Shown here piece by piece: positions 34,023 to 42,602 of a stretch of DNA of 42,602 nucleotides. The notes under the pieces are model-generated. The model had not been told where the DNA came from. It saw nothing but the letters and a program-made list of their open reading frames with translations, and searched no databases. The stretch lies in contig NZ_FQVI01000018.1 of assembly GCF_900129135.1 (NCBI RefSeq), positions 1 to 42,602 of the forward strand. Direction: 5' to 3'. This DNA is from Lactonifactor longoviformis DSM 17459. GTDB lineage: Bacteria > Bacillota > Clostridia > Lachnospirales > Lachnospiraceae. Every line of letters starts with the position of its first letter. Position 1 is the stretch's first letter. A program made the position numbers and the translations under genes.

Positions 34023-34051
34023 TTAATCACCCTCCATACAACTTTTATAAT
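34023..34051 (+). promoter_or_regulatory. Promoter of the arabinofuranosidase gene
   Basis: TATAAT at 34046-34051 is preceded after 17 bases by a poor -35 (TTAATC, 34023-34028). A weak -35 right after the direct repeats fits an activator-dependent promoter. AAAGGAGG precedes the ATG at 34084. Confidence 0.5.
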
Positions 34052-34083
34052 AGAAATATTATAAAGAAAAAGGAGGAAATTGA

Positions 34084-37000
34084 ATGAAGAAGAGTAAAGT
34101 CAAACGTATTATTGCACTATTGCTGACCTTCGCTCTGGTACTGGGAAGTATACCGGCAGATATGCTGGGAACTGTTCTGGAAGTAAAAGCGGAGCCTGAA
34201 AAGACTCCGCTTTTGCATTATGACTTCTCGGGAACATCGGCCGAAGACGGCCAGTTGATCCAGGATGTCTCAGGGAACGGCAACGATGGTGTCATCAGGG
34301 GAAATCGTGCACAGATTTCCAACGGTACTCTAACCCTTCCGGGCGGCGCTAACGGGAGCGATGCCGCATACGTGGAACTGCCGGAGGGGATGTTTGACGG
34401 AAAGGATACCCTGACCATTTCCCTGTGGCTGAAAAACGATACCGGCAAGGGAAATTATGCAGCTATGTTTTTCGGCAGCAAGGAACTTGTAAACGGCATG
34501 CCCCTTCACTACTGGATCTTAAATCCGTGTAATCTGGAGCAGGGGGCAATGAAGACTGCTCTTACAGACGAGGTGGCACAGGATGGAATGCCATATCTCC
34601 ATGAAGCCGGTTTTACCACAAACGAGGCTTCTACCGGGGAAAGAATACTGGGACCCGCTACTGACAGCAGCTGGGGTCTTTACACCACGGTTATTACTGC
34701 AGATACACTTACCGGATACTATAACGGAGAAAACATGGGTACGGTAAGCTTGCGAAGAAGCGCCAGTGATTTTGGCAGTGATCTGGTATCTTACATTGGA
34801 AAATCTCTGTATCCGGACAAACTTTACAAGGGCGGAGTCAGAGATGTCAAAGTATATACCGACGAACTGACAGACGATGAGGTACAGGCAGAGTACGATC
34901 AGGGTATCGTAAACCTGGATGCCTCTGAGCTGACGATGGGAGGACTGGATGCTGTTGTTGAGGATCTGGTGCTTCAGGATGCAGGGAATTACGGCTCTTC
35001 TATCACCTGGGAGACCAGTGATGCAGCTGTAGTAGAGGCAGACGGTACCATACACAGGGCTCCTTCTGAGGAGGGGGACAAATCTGCGGTGCTTACTGCC
35101 ACCATTTCATATGGAACTCTCGGCGCAAGTACGACAAAAGAATTTCCTGTTACCGTAAAGGCACAGGCAGAGCTTACGAAAGAGGAAAGCCTTCTGCTTC
35201 ACTATGAGTTTGCCGACGGAGCGGCGACAGAAGGAAGTACTGTTGCGGATACTTCAGGTAATGGGAACGATGGTACAATTCATGGGAAAAACGCTGGCAT
35301 AGCCGATGGAACATTAACCCTTCCGGGCGGTGCCAATGGTTCAGGCGCAGCCTATGTACAGATGCCAACAGGGATGTTTGACGGGCGGAATACCCTGACA
35401 ATCTCCTTCTGGCTGAAAAACGAGACAAAAAATGGGGATTACGCTGCTATGTTTTTCGGAACTACAGAAAATTATCCCAGACAGTACTGGCTGTTTAATC
35501 CCTGCAACCCCGCAGGACTTATGAAATCTGTTGTTACTAACGGCAACGACAGCGGCGCACCCTGGTCCACAGAGTACGGGATATCTCCAACAAATGCCGC
35601 TCAGGGAATTGCTGGACCCGCTACAGGGGAAGGCTGGACCTATTACTCCACGGTAATCACTAAAGATTCTATTACAGGATATCATAATGGCGTAAAGGTG
35701 GGCACGGTAGAGACCAACAGGCCTGTTTCTCAGTTCGGAAGCAATCTGGTGGGATATATCGGAAGGTCTTCCTATCCGGATAAATATTATAAGGGCGGCG
35801 TTAAGGACGTAAGAGTATATACGAAGGCCTTAACAGAGGATGAAATTATAGAAGACTACAGTGATACTGCAGATGAATCGGTTATCCTGGAGATGCTCAA
35901 TAAGGATAAGGCAGCATTAACCCTTCCAACAACCGAAATCAGAGGGGATATCACCCTTCCTGATGCGGGATCTGTGTATCAGTCTTCCATTACGTGGGAA
36001 TCTGATAAAACGGAGTATATTACAAATGACGGGAAGGTAAACAGGCCGCAAGACCAGGATGTGGATGTAACTCTGACAGCTACTTTGACATTAAAGGGGC
36101 AATCCGTAACAAAAGAGTTTCCGCTTACCGTAAAGTACAATAATCCTGAGGGAGATCTGGTGGCAGCAGTAAAAGATCTTTCTATCGGAACGTACTACGT
36201 AACAAAGGATCTTACTCTGCCTGCAGCTGCCGCCAATGGTGCTACGGTTACATGGACCTCGGACAGCCCGGAATATATTGGTAATGACGGTAAGGTTACA
36301 AGACCGGAAGACGGTGATAAGAATGTTACTCTTAAGGCGGAAATTACCCTGGGCGGAGTAACTGCACATAAAGATTTTCCGGCAGTAGTCCTTCAGAAAC
36401 CTTACGGATACCTGCTTTCTTATACAGGATCAAAAGACAAAAAAGGTTTTTCAGATACCAGCAGTGAGAATAAAGCGGCCCTTGCAAACAGTCTGCATAT
36501 GGGATACAGCCAGGACGGCAGCACCTACAGCGCTCTGAATTACGATTCCGGTATCTGTTTTACGGATAATAAGGATGCTCTCAACGGTATTTTATCCCCG
36601 TATCTTTTCAGAAAAGCAGACGGAAGCTATGCATTTGCAGCGACCAATAATAATAACTACAGCTACATATATGTATTTGACTCAGAAGATCTGCTTCTTT
36701 TTAACAACGAATCGAAATTAGATCTGAATACGGATAAGAAGGTTTTGGAACCGGTCTGTGAGTGGGATGGTGAGAAATATATCATTACCTGGACAGACGG
36801 AGAGAAAACCTATCAGAACACATCCGCAGATCTGCAGACAGCCTCTGCTCCCGTTGAGATACAGGGGAGAGATAAGGATAGTGTTGAGGCTGCCATACCG
36901 GACGGAGCCAATGCCGGCAACGTGCTGGAGGTAAATCAGGAGGAATATGAAAGAGTAGTCAAGAAACTGGCCCCTGTTGTGAACACAGGTATCAGCAGTC

Positions 37001-40000
37001 TGCCATCTTCCGTGACCGTACAGGCGGAAGAGGGTAAATTACCGGATACCGTTCAGTCTGTGGACGCGTCCTACAGTGACGGATCCAATGCAGAGATCCC
37101 TGTAACCTGGGATGATTCCAGCGTAAACTATAAACAGGATGGAACCTATACCGTAACAGGTAAGGTGGGGTATCCTGAATATGATAATCCGTTTATTGAG
37201 TCCAAGGCGGATCCGTGGATCACGAAAGGGGATGACGGGTATTACTATTTTACGGCATCTTATCCAATGAACGGCGGCGGTGATTCCAACGGGTACAGCC
37301 GTGTGACTCTGCGCAGAGCTAAAACCATCAAAGGCCTGCAGACAGCGGAAGAGGTCTCTATCTGGAACTGGAGCGCTGCAGAGGGCGTATACCGTTATAT
37401 CTGGGCACCTGAGATTCACCAGATAAACGGCAGATGGTATGTATTCTTTACAGGAAGTGTAGAGAAGAATAACCCATTTGGCATTCGTCCCCATATCCTT
37501 GTATGCAAAGAGGGCGGCAATCCAATGGATCCTGCATCCTGGAGCGTGCAGAGAATGGAAGCATCTAATGGAGATGCATTGTCATTTACAAACTTTTCAC
37601 TGGATATGACACACTTTGAGGCGGGCGGACAGCACTATGTAATCTGGGCACAAACCATTGGGAATTCCAGTCTGCTGATCGCAACTATAGACCCGGATGA
37701 ACCGTGGAAACTGACTTCAGAGCCGCAGGTGCTTACCGTTCCGGAGTACGCCTGGGAGCGCATCCGCTATAACGTGGATGAGGGTCCCTCTGTATTAAAA
37801 CGGGATGGAAAAGTGTATATGTGCTTCTCAGCCGCAGGTACCGGAGCTGAATATTGTATCGGTATGATGACGGCAGATGAAAATGCGGATCTTCTGAATC
37901 TGGATAACTGGACAAAGACACCATACCCCGTATTGAATTCAGCGGATGTGGAAGGAGAATACGGGCCGGGGCACAACTCATTTACTACAGATGAGTACGG
38001 CAATGATATTTTTGTGTACCATGCCAGATCTACAACAACCGTAAACGGAGATCCTCTGCATGATCCCGGACGTCATGCCAGAATCAAGACGGTACACTGG
38101 GCAGCCGACGGAACACCGATTCTGAAAATGACCGAGGATCAGGCTGTGGATCCTCAGTATCAGGAAGTAACCATGACCGTTAAGATTGAGGGAAATCAGG
38201 AAGAGCCGGATCCTGACATTATTGCCAAATATGATTTCAGCGATGGCGTAAAGGATGTATCAGGACATGGCAATAATGGTAAAATAGTAGGAAATGTTAC
38301 CGTCCAGGATGGCGTTCTCACCCTTCCGGGTGCTACTGCCAGCCAGAATACAAATTATGTGGAACTTCCGGGCAGTATGTTTGCAGGCCAGAATACATTG
38401 ACTGTGGACCTGTGGGTAAAGAATGAGTTAGATCCGAATAATTACGCGGCTATGTTCTTTGGGACAAAGGAGGATCTGCCGGTCAGCTACTGGCTGCTCA
38501 ATCCGTCCAACCCGGCCGGGAATATGAAAACGGTATTTACCAATACGGTTAATGCAAAAGAACCTTATATGACAGAGGTGGGTATCTCACCCTCAGACAG
38601 TACAAAAGGGATTGCAGGACCATCCACAAAGTCTCTGAAGGGCCAGTGGGTAAAATATACTACGGTAATTACGGAAGACAGCATTACGGGCTATATGAAT
38701 GGAGAAAAGATAGGAACTGTGGCGTTAGACCGAACAGTAAGCGATTTTGGTTCGGATCTGGCAGCGTATCTGGGCAAATCATCTTATCCGGATCCTATTT
38801 TTAAAGGCTCCTTCAAAGATATTACGATCTACAATAAAGTACTGACAGATGAGGAAATTGAAAAGAGCTACCTTGAAGGGCTGTCCGACGAGGAATCTGT
38901 CCGCCGTGCAGCAGAAGAATATGTGATAGAAGGCATTGACAATGGAATTATTACCGGAGATCTGGGGCTTCTTACAAGGGATGACAAATATAATGTAGGA
39001 ATCAAATGGGTCAGCGGTAATCCTATCTATGTTACCAATGCGGGTAAAGTAGTAGGAAATGTAAAAGAAAAAACTAAAATAAAGGTTACAGCTACCTTCA
39101 GCAAGGGAGAGGCCAGCCTGGAAAAAGAATATGAGGCTTATCTGCTTCCTGCAGGGACAACCGATTATTCTATGGACATTGACGGAAATAATATCGGGGT
39201 TGATATCAACGATCGTCTGGTAGGCTTATTCTTTGAAGACATCAATAATTCCGCAGACGGCGGCTTAAATCCTGAAATGGTTAAGAACAATTCCTTTGAG
39301 AATTACCGCTATGACGGGGAACGCAGAGTCAATGATTACAAGAATATGTGGAACTGCGACGCAGCAGACAGGTTTGCAGTTGCCTCTGAGAATCCTCTGA
39401 ACGGGAACAACCCGAATTATGCGGTGCTTACAGGAGATTTGACACTTACAAACAATGGATATACGCCTATTAACTCTCTGGGTACACCTTCTATGGCAGT
39501 AAAAGAAGGGGTGGATATGAACTTCTCTGTATTTACAAAAGCAGATCCATCCTACGCCGGAGTAATGAAGGTGAAACTCCAGAACGCGGCAGGCGAGGCA
39601 CTGACGGATGAAATCACAGTTGAGCCCGCTAAGACAGGCGAGTGGACAAAGGTTACCGGAAAACTTACCGGCAAAGCAACAGAAAAGGGCCAGCTGGTAT
39701 TCAAAGTAGAGGGAGCAGGAGAGGGTGCGCTCAGTGTGGACATGATCTCTGTCAGCCCCCAGGATACATTTGGATACGGGGACACCAATTATGGACACGG
39801 TGCAGGTCTGAGAGCTGACCTGGTGCAGAAGATTGCAGACATCAATCCTGGATTTATCCGTTTCCCGGGCGGCTGTATCATTGAGGGCGCTTACGAGTGG
39901 GATACCTACTATGACTGGGAGAACACCATTGGGCCTCTGGAGGAAAGGAAACAGATTCCTAACCTTTGGGGCAATGATGCGACCTACGGTTACATGCAGT

Positions 40001-42602
40001 CCTATGGATTCGGATATCATGAAATCCTCTCCCTCTGTGAAGAGATTGGTGCAGAAGCGTATCCAATCTTAAATGCAGGTGTACTCTGCCAGGCAAGAAG
40101 CAACAATATACCGGCAGCAACCGGAGAACTCTTAGATCAGTTTGTAAAGGATGCAACGGATCTGCTGGATTACTGCTGGGGCGATCCCGCCACCAATGAA
40201 ATGGCAGCCAAACGTGCACAGAACGGGCATGAAGAAACCTTTGACCTGAAATACGTGGGCATTGGAAATGAGAACTGGGATGACAAATACTTTAAGAACT
40301 TTGACATTATTTATGACAGAGTCATGGAATACAAAGAGGCCAATTATCCGGATCGGGAACTGACCGTAATTGCAGCTTCCGGAACAGCCGCAGATGATGG
40401 AAACAATCAGAAGGCATGGAACTGGCTGAAGCAAAATCATGAAGGTGATAACATCCTGGTGGATGAACATTACTATGTAGGTACTAATTTCTCACAGAGA
40501 CAGGACGATCGTTATGACTACTTCTTAAGAGAAGAGGAAGGCGGACTTCCCGTATTTCTGGGAGAATATGCCACAAGGCTTGGCGTGGCAAACAGTCTGG
40601 AATCAGCATTGTCAGATGCAGCTTATATGACCGGTATTGAGAGAAACAGCGATATTGTAAAGAATGTATCCTATGCACCTCTGTTTAACAAAATGGGCAG
40701 CACCAACTGGCAGACTGACCTCATCTGGTTTGATGAGTATAACAGCATCGGATCTATCAACTACTATGTGCAGCAGATGTTCTCCAAGTACACAGGGGAT
40801 CAGACGATAAAGGCGCTTCTTGACAGACAGGGAGAACGGTATACGGTGAATACAGGAAGCCCGGTACTGGCTACCTACGCAACAAAAGGGTATGTGGAAA
40901 GCGTTAAGGTTACCAGAGAAGACGGGACAGTACTTCTGGACGAGACATTTGAGGATGACAGTGAAACACTGGATCTCTGGGAGAAATTCCCCGGATCGGG
41001 CGGCAGCTTTGAGATCAAGGATGGAAAACTCTACCTGTCCCAGGCATCTGGCACCAATGGGGTATGGATTCCCAGTGTAGTAAACGATCCTGAATGGTAT
41101 GACTATAAGGTAGAAGCCGTTGTAGTAAAAGAATCCGGCAATGAAGGATTTATGGTAGGCGCAGGAGCCACCAGCGGCAGTGACTACTATTGGTATAACA
41201 TGGGTGGGTGGTCAGACAGCAGAAATGTTGTACAGAGGTCACGTACTAATTCAGACGGCAATGTAATCTCCAACGATCATGAATGGTACAATTCCAGTTA
41301 CTATTCATCGCCTGGATATACGAAGTTCCCAGTAAATGAAGCGGTAACTGTAAGCTTTAATTATGGAATTAACGACCGTCTGGAAGCTGGCTATACCTCA
41401 GCAAGTGTGACACGCTATGCAGAGGATTACAGTATGAACTTAAGGCCATACCATAACGACATCTACAACACTGTCTCCAAAGACGATGACTATGTATATG
41501 TAAAATTGGTCAACACAGAGAGCGGCAATAAGCAGATCACCTTAAATCTGTCTAATTTGAATATCACAGGCAGCGAGGCGTCTGTTATATCTCTGAAGGG
41601 CGACAGTTTGAATGCAGTAAATACTATGGACAATGAGGGCATTACGCCTCAGAAATCTTCCGTTTCTATTGCTGGAAGTAAAGTGGTTTATAAGGTACCT
41701 GGATATTCAGTAAATGTGATTATGATTCCGCTGAGCGGTCAGGGACCTGTGGATCCGGTTGAAATCAAGATTAATCCTTCCCAGGCAGAAGTGGCTGAGG
41801 GTGACAGTGTTGCTCTTACCGCAACCGGAAATTATGAGGGAAGCCTCACATGGAGTTCCTCTGATGATGCTATTGCCACTGTAGATCAGAACGGCAAGGT
41901 GACAGGGGTGAAAGAAGGAACAGTGACCATTTCAGCTGCCGACAGCAAGGGGAACAAGGGAACCGCAGAGGTTACTGTTACAAAAGAGCCGGAGAAGCCC
42001 GTGGAAATCAAACTGGATCCTGCAAAGGCAATTGTACCTGCTGCAAGCAGCCTTACAATCACAGCGACCGGAAATTATGAGGGAAGCCTGACATGGAGTT
42101 CTTCTAATGAAAAAGTTGCGGCTGTGGATCAGAATGGCAAGGTAACGGGAATCAAAGAGGGCAAAGCGATTATCACTGCAGCTGACAGCAAGGGAAATAA
42201 GGGTTCAGCTGAAGTAACGGTTACCAAAAAGCTGCAGCCTCACTGGGTGGCAGAGAACGGAAAGTGGAAGTATGACAACGGAGACGGAACCTTTGCCGTG
42301 GAATGCTGGAAACAGATTCGCGGTCAGTGGTATTATTTTGACGGTGACGGCTACATGAAGACCGGTTGGCTCTTTACTGGAGGCCAGTGGTATTATCTGA
42401 ACAGAGATGGTATTATGGAAACCGGATGGGTCTATGTGGGAAGTACCTGGTACTATCTGAAGGATAACGGGGCTATGGCGACGGGCTGGCTGCAGGATGG
42501 CAGCACCTGGTATTACCTGAAGAGCAGCGGAGCGATGGCAACGGGCTGGTTGCAGGACGGAAAGACCTGGTACTACCTGAAGAGCAGCGGAGCGATGGCA
42601 AC
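34084..42602 (+). CDS. Giant secreted GH43-GH51 alpha-L-arabinofuranosidase with LamG, Ig-like and cell-wall-binding modules (partial, runs off the right edge)
   Basis: At least 2839 codons with no stop before the window ends. A signal peptide (KKSKVKRIIALLLTFALVLGS) is followed by LamG-like module 1 (about 42-272), an Ig-like domain, LamG 2 (about 367-600), further Ig-like domains and a propeller-like stretch. The GH43 module (about 1036-1370) shows base D1043 in ADPWI, D1174 in SLDMTHF and acid E1233 in NVDEGPS. LamG 3 (about 1375-1610) and an Ig-like domain precede GH51 (about 1695-2555), with acid/base E2063 in GIGNENW and probable nucleophile E2161 in FLGEYATR; a further carbohydrate-binding-like insert is near 2280-2450. 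Two BIG2 Ig repeats (about 2558-2719) lead to choline-binding-type repeats from 2720. It should release arabinose from arabinan or arabinoxylan while bound to the cell wall. Confidence 0.93.
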   Translation, partial: MKKSKVKRIIALLLTFALVLGSIPADMLGTVLEVKAEPEKTPLLHYDFSGTSAEDGQLIQDVSGNGNDGVIRGNRAQISNGTLTLPGGANGSDAAYVELPEGMFDGKDTLTISLWLKNDTGKGNYAAMFFGSKELVNGMPLHYWILNPCNLEQGAMKTALTDEVAQDGMPYLHEAGFTTNEASTGERILGPATDSSWGLYTTVITADTLTGYYNGENMGTVSLRRSASDFGSDLVSYIGKSLYPDKLYKGGVRDVKVYTDELTDDEVQAEYDQGIVNLDASELTMGGLDAVVEDLVLQDAGNYGSSITWETSDAAVVEADGTIHRAPSEEGDKSAVLTATISYGTLGASTTKEFPVTVKAQAELTKEESLLLHYEFADGAATEGSTVADTSGNGNDGTIHGKNAGIADGTLTLPGGANGSGAAYVQMPTGMFDGRNTLTISFWLKNETKNGDYAAMFFGTTENYPRQYWLFNPCNPAGLMKSVVTNGNDSGAPWSTEYGISPTNAAQGIAGPATGEGWTYYSTVITKDSITGYHNGVKVGTVETNRPVSQFGSNLVGYIGRSSYPDKYYKGGVKDVRVYTKALTEDEIIEDYSDTADESVILEMLNKDKAALTLPTTEIRGDITLPDAGSVYQSSITWESDKTEYITNDGKVNRPQDQDVDVTLTATLTLKGQSVTKEFPLTVKYNNPEGDLVAAVKDLSIGTYYVTKDLTLPAAAANGATVTWTSDSPEYIGNDGKVTRPEDGDKNVTLKAEITLGGVTAHKDFPAVVLQKPYGYLLSYTGSKDKKGFSDTSSENKAALANSLHMGYSQDGSTYSALNYDSGICFTDNKDALNGILSPYLFRKADGSYAFAATNNNNYSYIYVFDSEDLLLFNNESKLDLNTDKKVLEPVCEWDGEKYIITWTDGEKTYQNTSADLQTASAPVEIQGRDKDSVEAAIPDGANAGNVLEVNQEEYERVVKKLAPVVNTGISSLPSSVTVQAEEGKLPDTVQSVDASYSDGSNAEIPVTWDDSSVNYKQDGTYTVTGKVGYPEYDNPFIESKADPWITKGDDGYYYFTASYPMNGGGDSNGYSRVTLRRAKTIKGLQTAEEVSIWNWSAAEGVYRYIWAPEIHQINGRWYVFFTGSVEKNNPFGIRPHILVCKEGGNPMDPASWSVQRMEASNGDALSFTNFSLDMTHFEAGGQHYVIWAQTIGNSSLLIATIDPDEPWKLTSEPQVLTVPEYAWERIRYNVDEGPSVLKRDGKVYMCFSAAGTGAEYCIGMMTADENADLLNLDNWTKTPYPVLNSADVEGEYGPGHNSFTTDEYGNDIFVYHARSTTTVNGDPLHDPGRHARIKTVHWAADGTPILKMTEDQAVDPQYQEVTMTVKIEGNQEEPDPDIIAKYDFSDGVKDVSGHGNNGKIVGNVTVQDGVLTLPGATASQNTNYVELPGSMFAGQNTLTVDLWVKNELDPNNYAAMFFGTKEDLPVSYWLLNPSNPAGNMKTVFTNTVNAKEPYMTEVGISPSDSTKGIAGPSTKSLKGQWVKYTTVITEDSITGYMNGEKIGTVALDRTVSDFGSDLAAYLGKSSYPDPIFKGSFKDITIYNKVLTDEEIEKSYLEGLSDEESVRRAAEEYVIEGIDNGIITGDLGLLTRDDKYNVGIKWVSGNPIYVTNAGKVVGNVKEKTKIKVTATFSKGEASLEKEYEAYLLPAGTTDYSMDIDGNNIGVDINDRLVGLFFEDINNSADGGLNPEMVKNNSFENYRYDGERRVNDYKNMWNCDAADRFAVASENPLNGNNPNYAVLTGDLTLTNNGYTPINSLGTPSMAVKEGVDMNFSVFTKADPSYAGVMKVKLQNAAGEALTDEITVEPAKTGEWTKVTGKLTGKATEKGQLVFKVEGAGEGALSVDMISVSPQDTFGYGDTNYGHGAGLRADLVQKIADINPGFIRFPGGCIIEGAYEWDTYYDWENTIGPLEERKQIPNLWGNDATYGYMQSYGFGYHEILSLCEEIGAEAYPILNAGVLCQARSNNIPAATGELLDQFVKDATDLLDYCWGDPATNEMAAKRAQNGHEETFDLKYVGIGNENWDDKYFKNFDIIYDRVMEYKEANYPDRELTVIAASGTAADDGNNQKAWNWLKQNHEGDNILVDEHYYVGTNFSQRQDDRYDYFLREEEGGLPVFLGEYATRLGVANSLESALSDAAYMTGIERNSDIVKNVSYAPLFNKMGSTNWQTDLIWFDEYNSIGSINYYVQQMFSKYTGDQTIKALLDRQGERYTVNTGSPVLATYATKGYVESVKVTREDGTVLLDETFEDDSETLDLWEKFPGSGGSFEIKDGKLYLSQASGTNGVWIPSVVNDPEWYDYKVEAVVVKESGNEGFMVGAGATSGSDYYWYNMGGWSDSRNVVQRSRTNSDGNVISNDHEWYNSSYYSSPGYTKFPVNEAVTVSFNYGINDRLEAGYTSASVTRYAEDYSMNLRPYHNDIYNTVSKDDDYVYVKLVNTESGNKQITLNLSNLNITGSEASVISLKGDSLNAVNTMDNEGITPQKSSVSIAGSKVVYKVPGYSVNVIMIPLSGQGPVDPVEIKINPSQAEVAEGDSVALTATGNYEGSLTWSSSDDAIATVDQNGKVTGVKEGTVTISAADSKGNKGTAEVTVTKEPEKPVEIKLDPAKAIVPAASSLTITATGNYEGSLTWSSSNEKVAAVDQNGKVTGIKEGKAIITAADSKGNKGSAEVTVTKKLQPHWVAENGKWKYDNGDGTFAVECWKQIRGQWYYFDGDGYMKTGWLFTGGQWYYLNRDGIMETGWVYVGSTWYYLKDNGAMATGWLQDGSTWYYLKSSGAMATGWLQDGKTWYYLKSSGAMA
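41758..42240 (+). repeat. Two BIG2 Ig-like repeats
   Basis: Two adjacent units of about 80 codons (41758-42000 and 42001-42240) encode near-identical stretches such as ATGNYEGSLTWSSS and AADSKGNKG. DNA identity is also high, indicating recent duplication inside the glycosidase gene. Confidence 0.85.
42361..42602 (+). repeat. 60-bp tandem repeats encoding cell-wall-binding modules
   Basis: Four units in perfect 60-base register begin at 42361, 42421, 42481 and 42541, each coding a 20-residue repeat of the type TGW-x7-WYYL-x4-G-x-MA. The last two differ at only a few bases. The array continues past the window. Aromatic repeats of this class bind choline-bearing or other wall polymers. Confidence 0.92.

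Noticed and set aside
39265-40020. Leftward 251-residue frame within the glycosidase gene, and similar ones at 37039-37494 and 34519-35055
   Set aside because: All are antisense to a single continuous frame with well-conserved GH43, GH51 and LamG motifs, and have no ribosome sites or recognisable domains.

Overview
The window looks like a chromosomal segment of a spore-forming, Gram-positive gut-type anaerobe of the Clostridia, most likely Lachnospiraceae. The pointers are SpoIID and SpoIIQ sporulation genes, strong AGGAGG-type ribosome sites, ferredoxin-linked 2-oxoacid metabolism, a VanRS-like two-component pair and a giant secreted glycosidase ending in cell-wall-binding repeats. Genus cannot be fixed from the sequence alone. 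No tRNA, rRNA or CRISPR array was seen.

Layout. 1-310: the 3' end of a group II intron (maturase C-terminus, domains V and VI) that stops exactly at the stop codon of a GntR/FCD regulator (311-1036, minus). 1385-9810: a long plus-strand operon encoding an MFS carrier, a four-subunit 2-oxoacid:ferredoxin oxidoreductase, a fused ADP-forming acyl-CoA synthetase, a sodium:solute symporter and a D-2-hydroxyacid dehydrogenase. Read as a pathway, it takes up a 2-hydroxy or 2-oxo acid, oxidises it to acyl-CoA plus reduced ferredoxin, and recovers ATP. 9899-11881: a separate unit with its own promoter (YczE/YitT-like membrane protein and a second MFS carrier that appears to start at ATT). 11960-12541 (minus): MecA-like adaptor. 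12756-17245: MoxR ATPase, DUF58 protein and membrane transglutaminase, followed by a CrcB fluoride channel. 17826-19112: MetY, behind a leader with two competing hairpins, ended by a strong terminator. 19174-22099 (minus): sensor kinase and response regulator. 22350-22916: MnmM-like tRNA methyltransferase.

23155-31203 is a LacI-controlled sugar operon: AnmK-like kinase, ribose-type ABC importer (ATPase, permease, binding lipoprotein), a medium-chain dehydrogenase and an aldo/keto reductase. Two nearly identical palindromes (GAGAACGTTC core), one at the regulator's promoter and one before the kinase gene, tie regulator to operon. I consider this and the 2-oxoacid operon the best candidates for undescribed catabolic systems; both substrates are unknown.

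31204-31696 has no gene but holds a 223-bp element with 53-bp inverted arms (52 of 53 positions match). 31697-33460: spoIID and spoIIQ. 33673-33921: small GIY-YIG protein. 34084 to the right edge: an open reading frame of at least 2839 codons for a secreted arabinofuranosidase joining GH43 and GH51 modules with three LamG-like modules, Ig-like domains and choline-binding-type repeats; it runs off the window.
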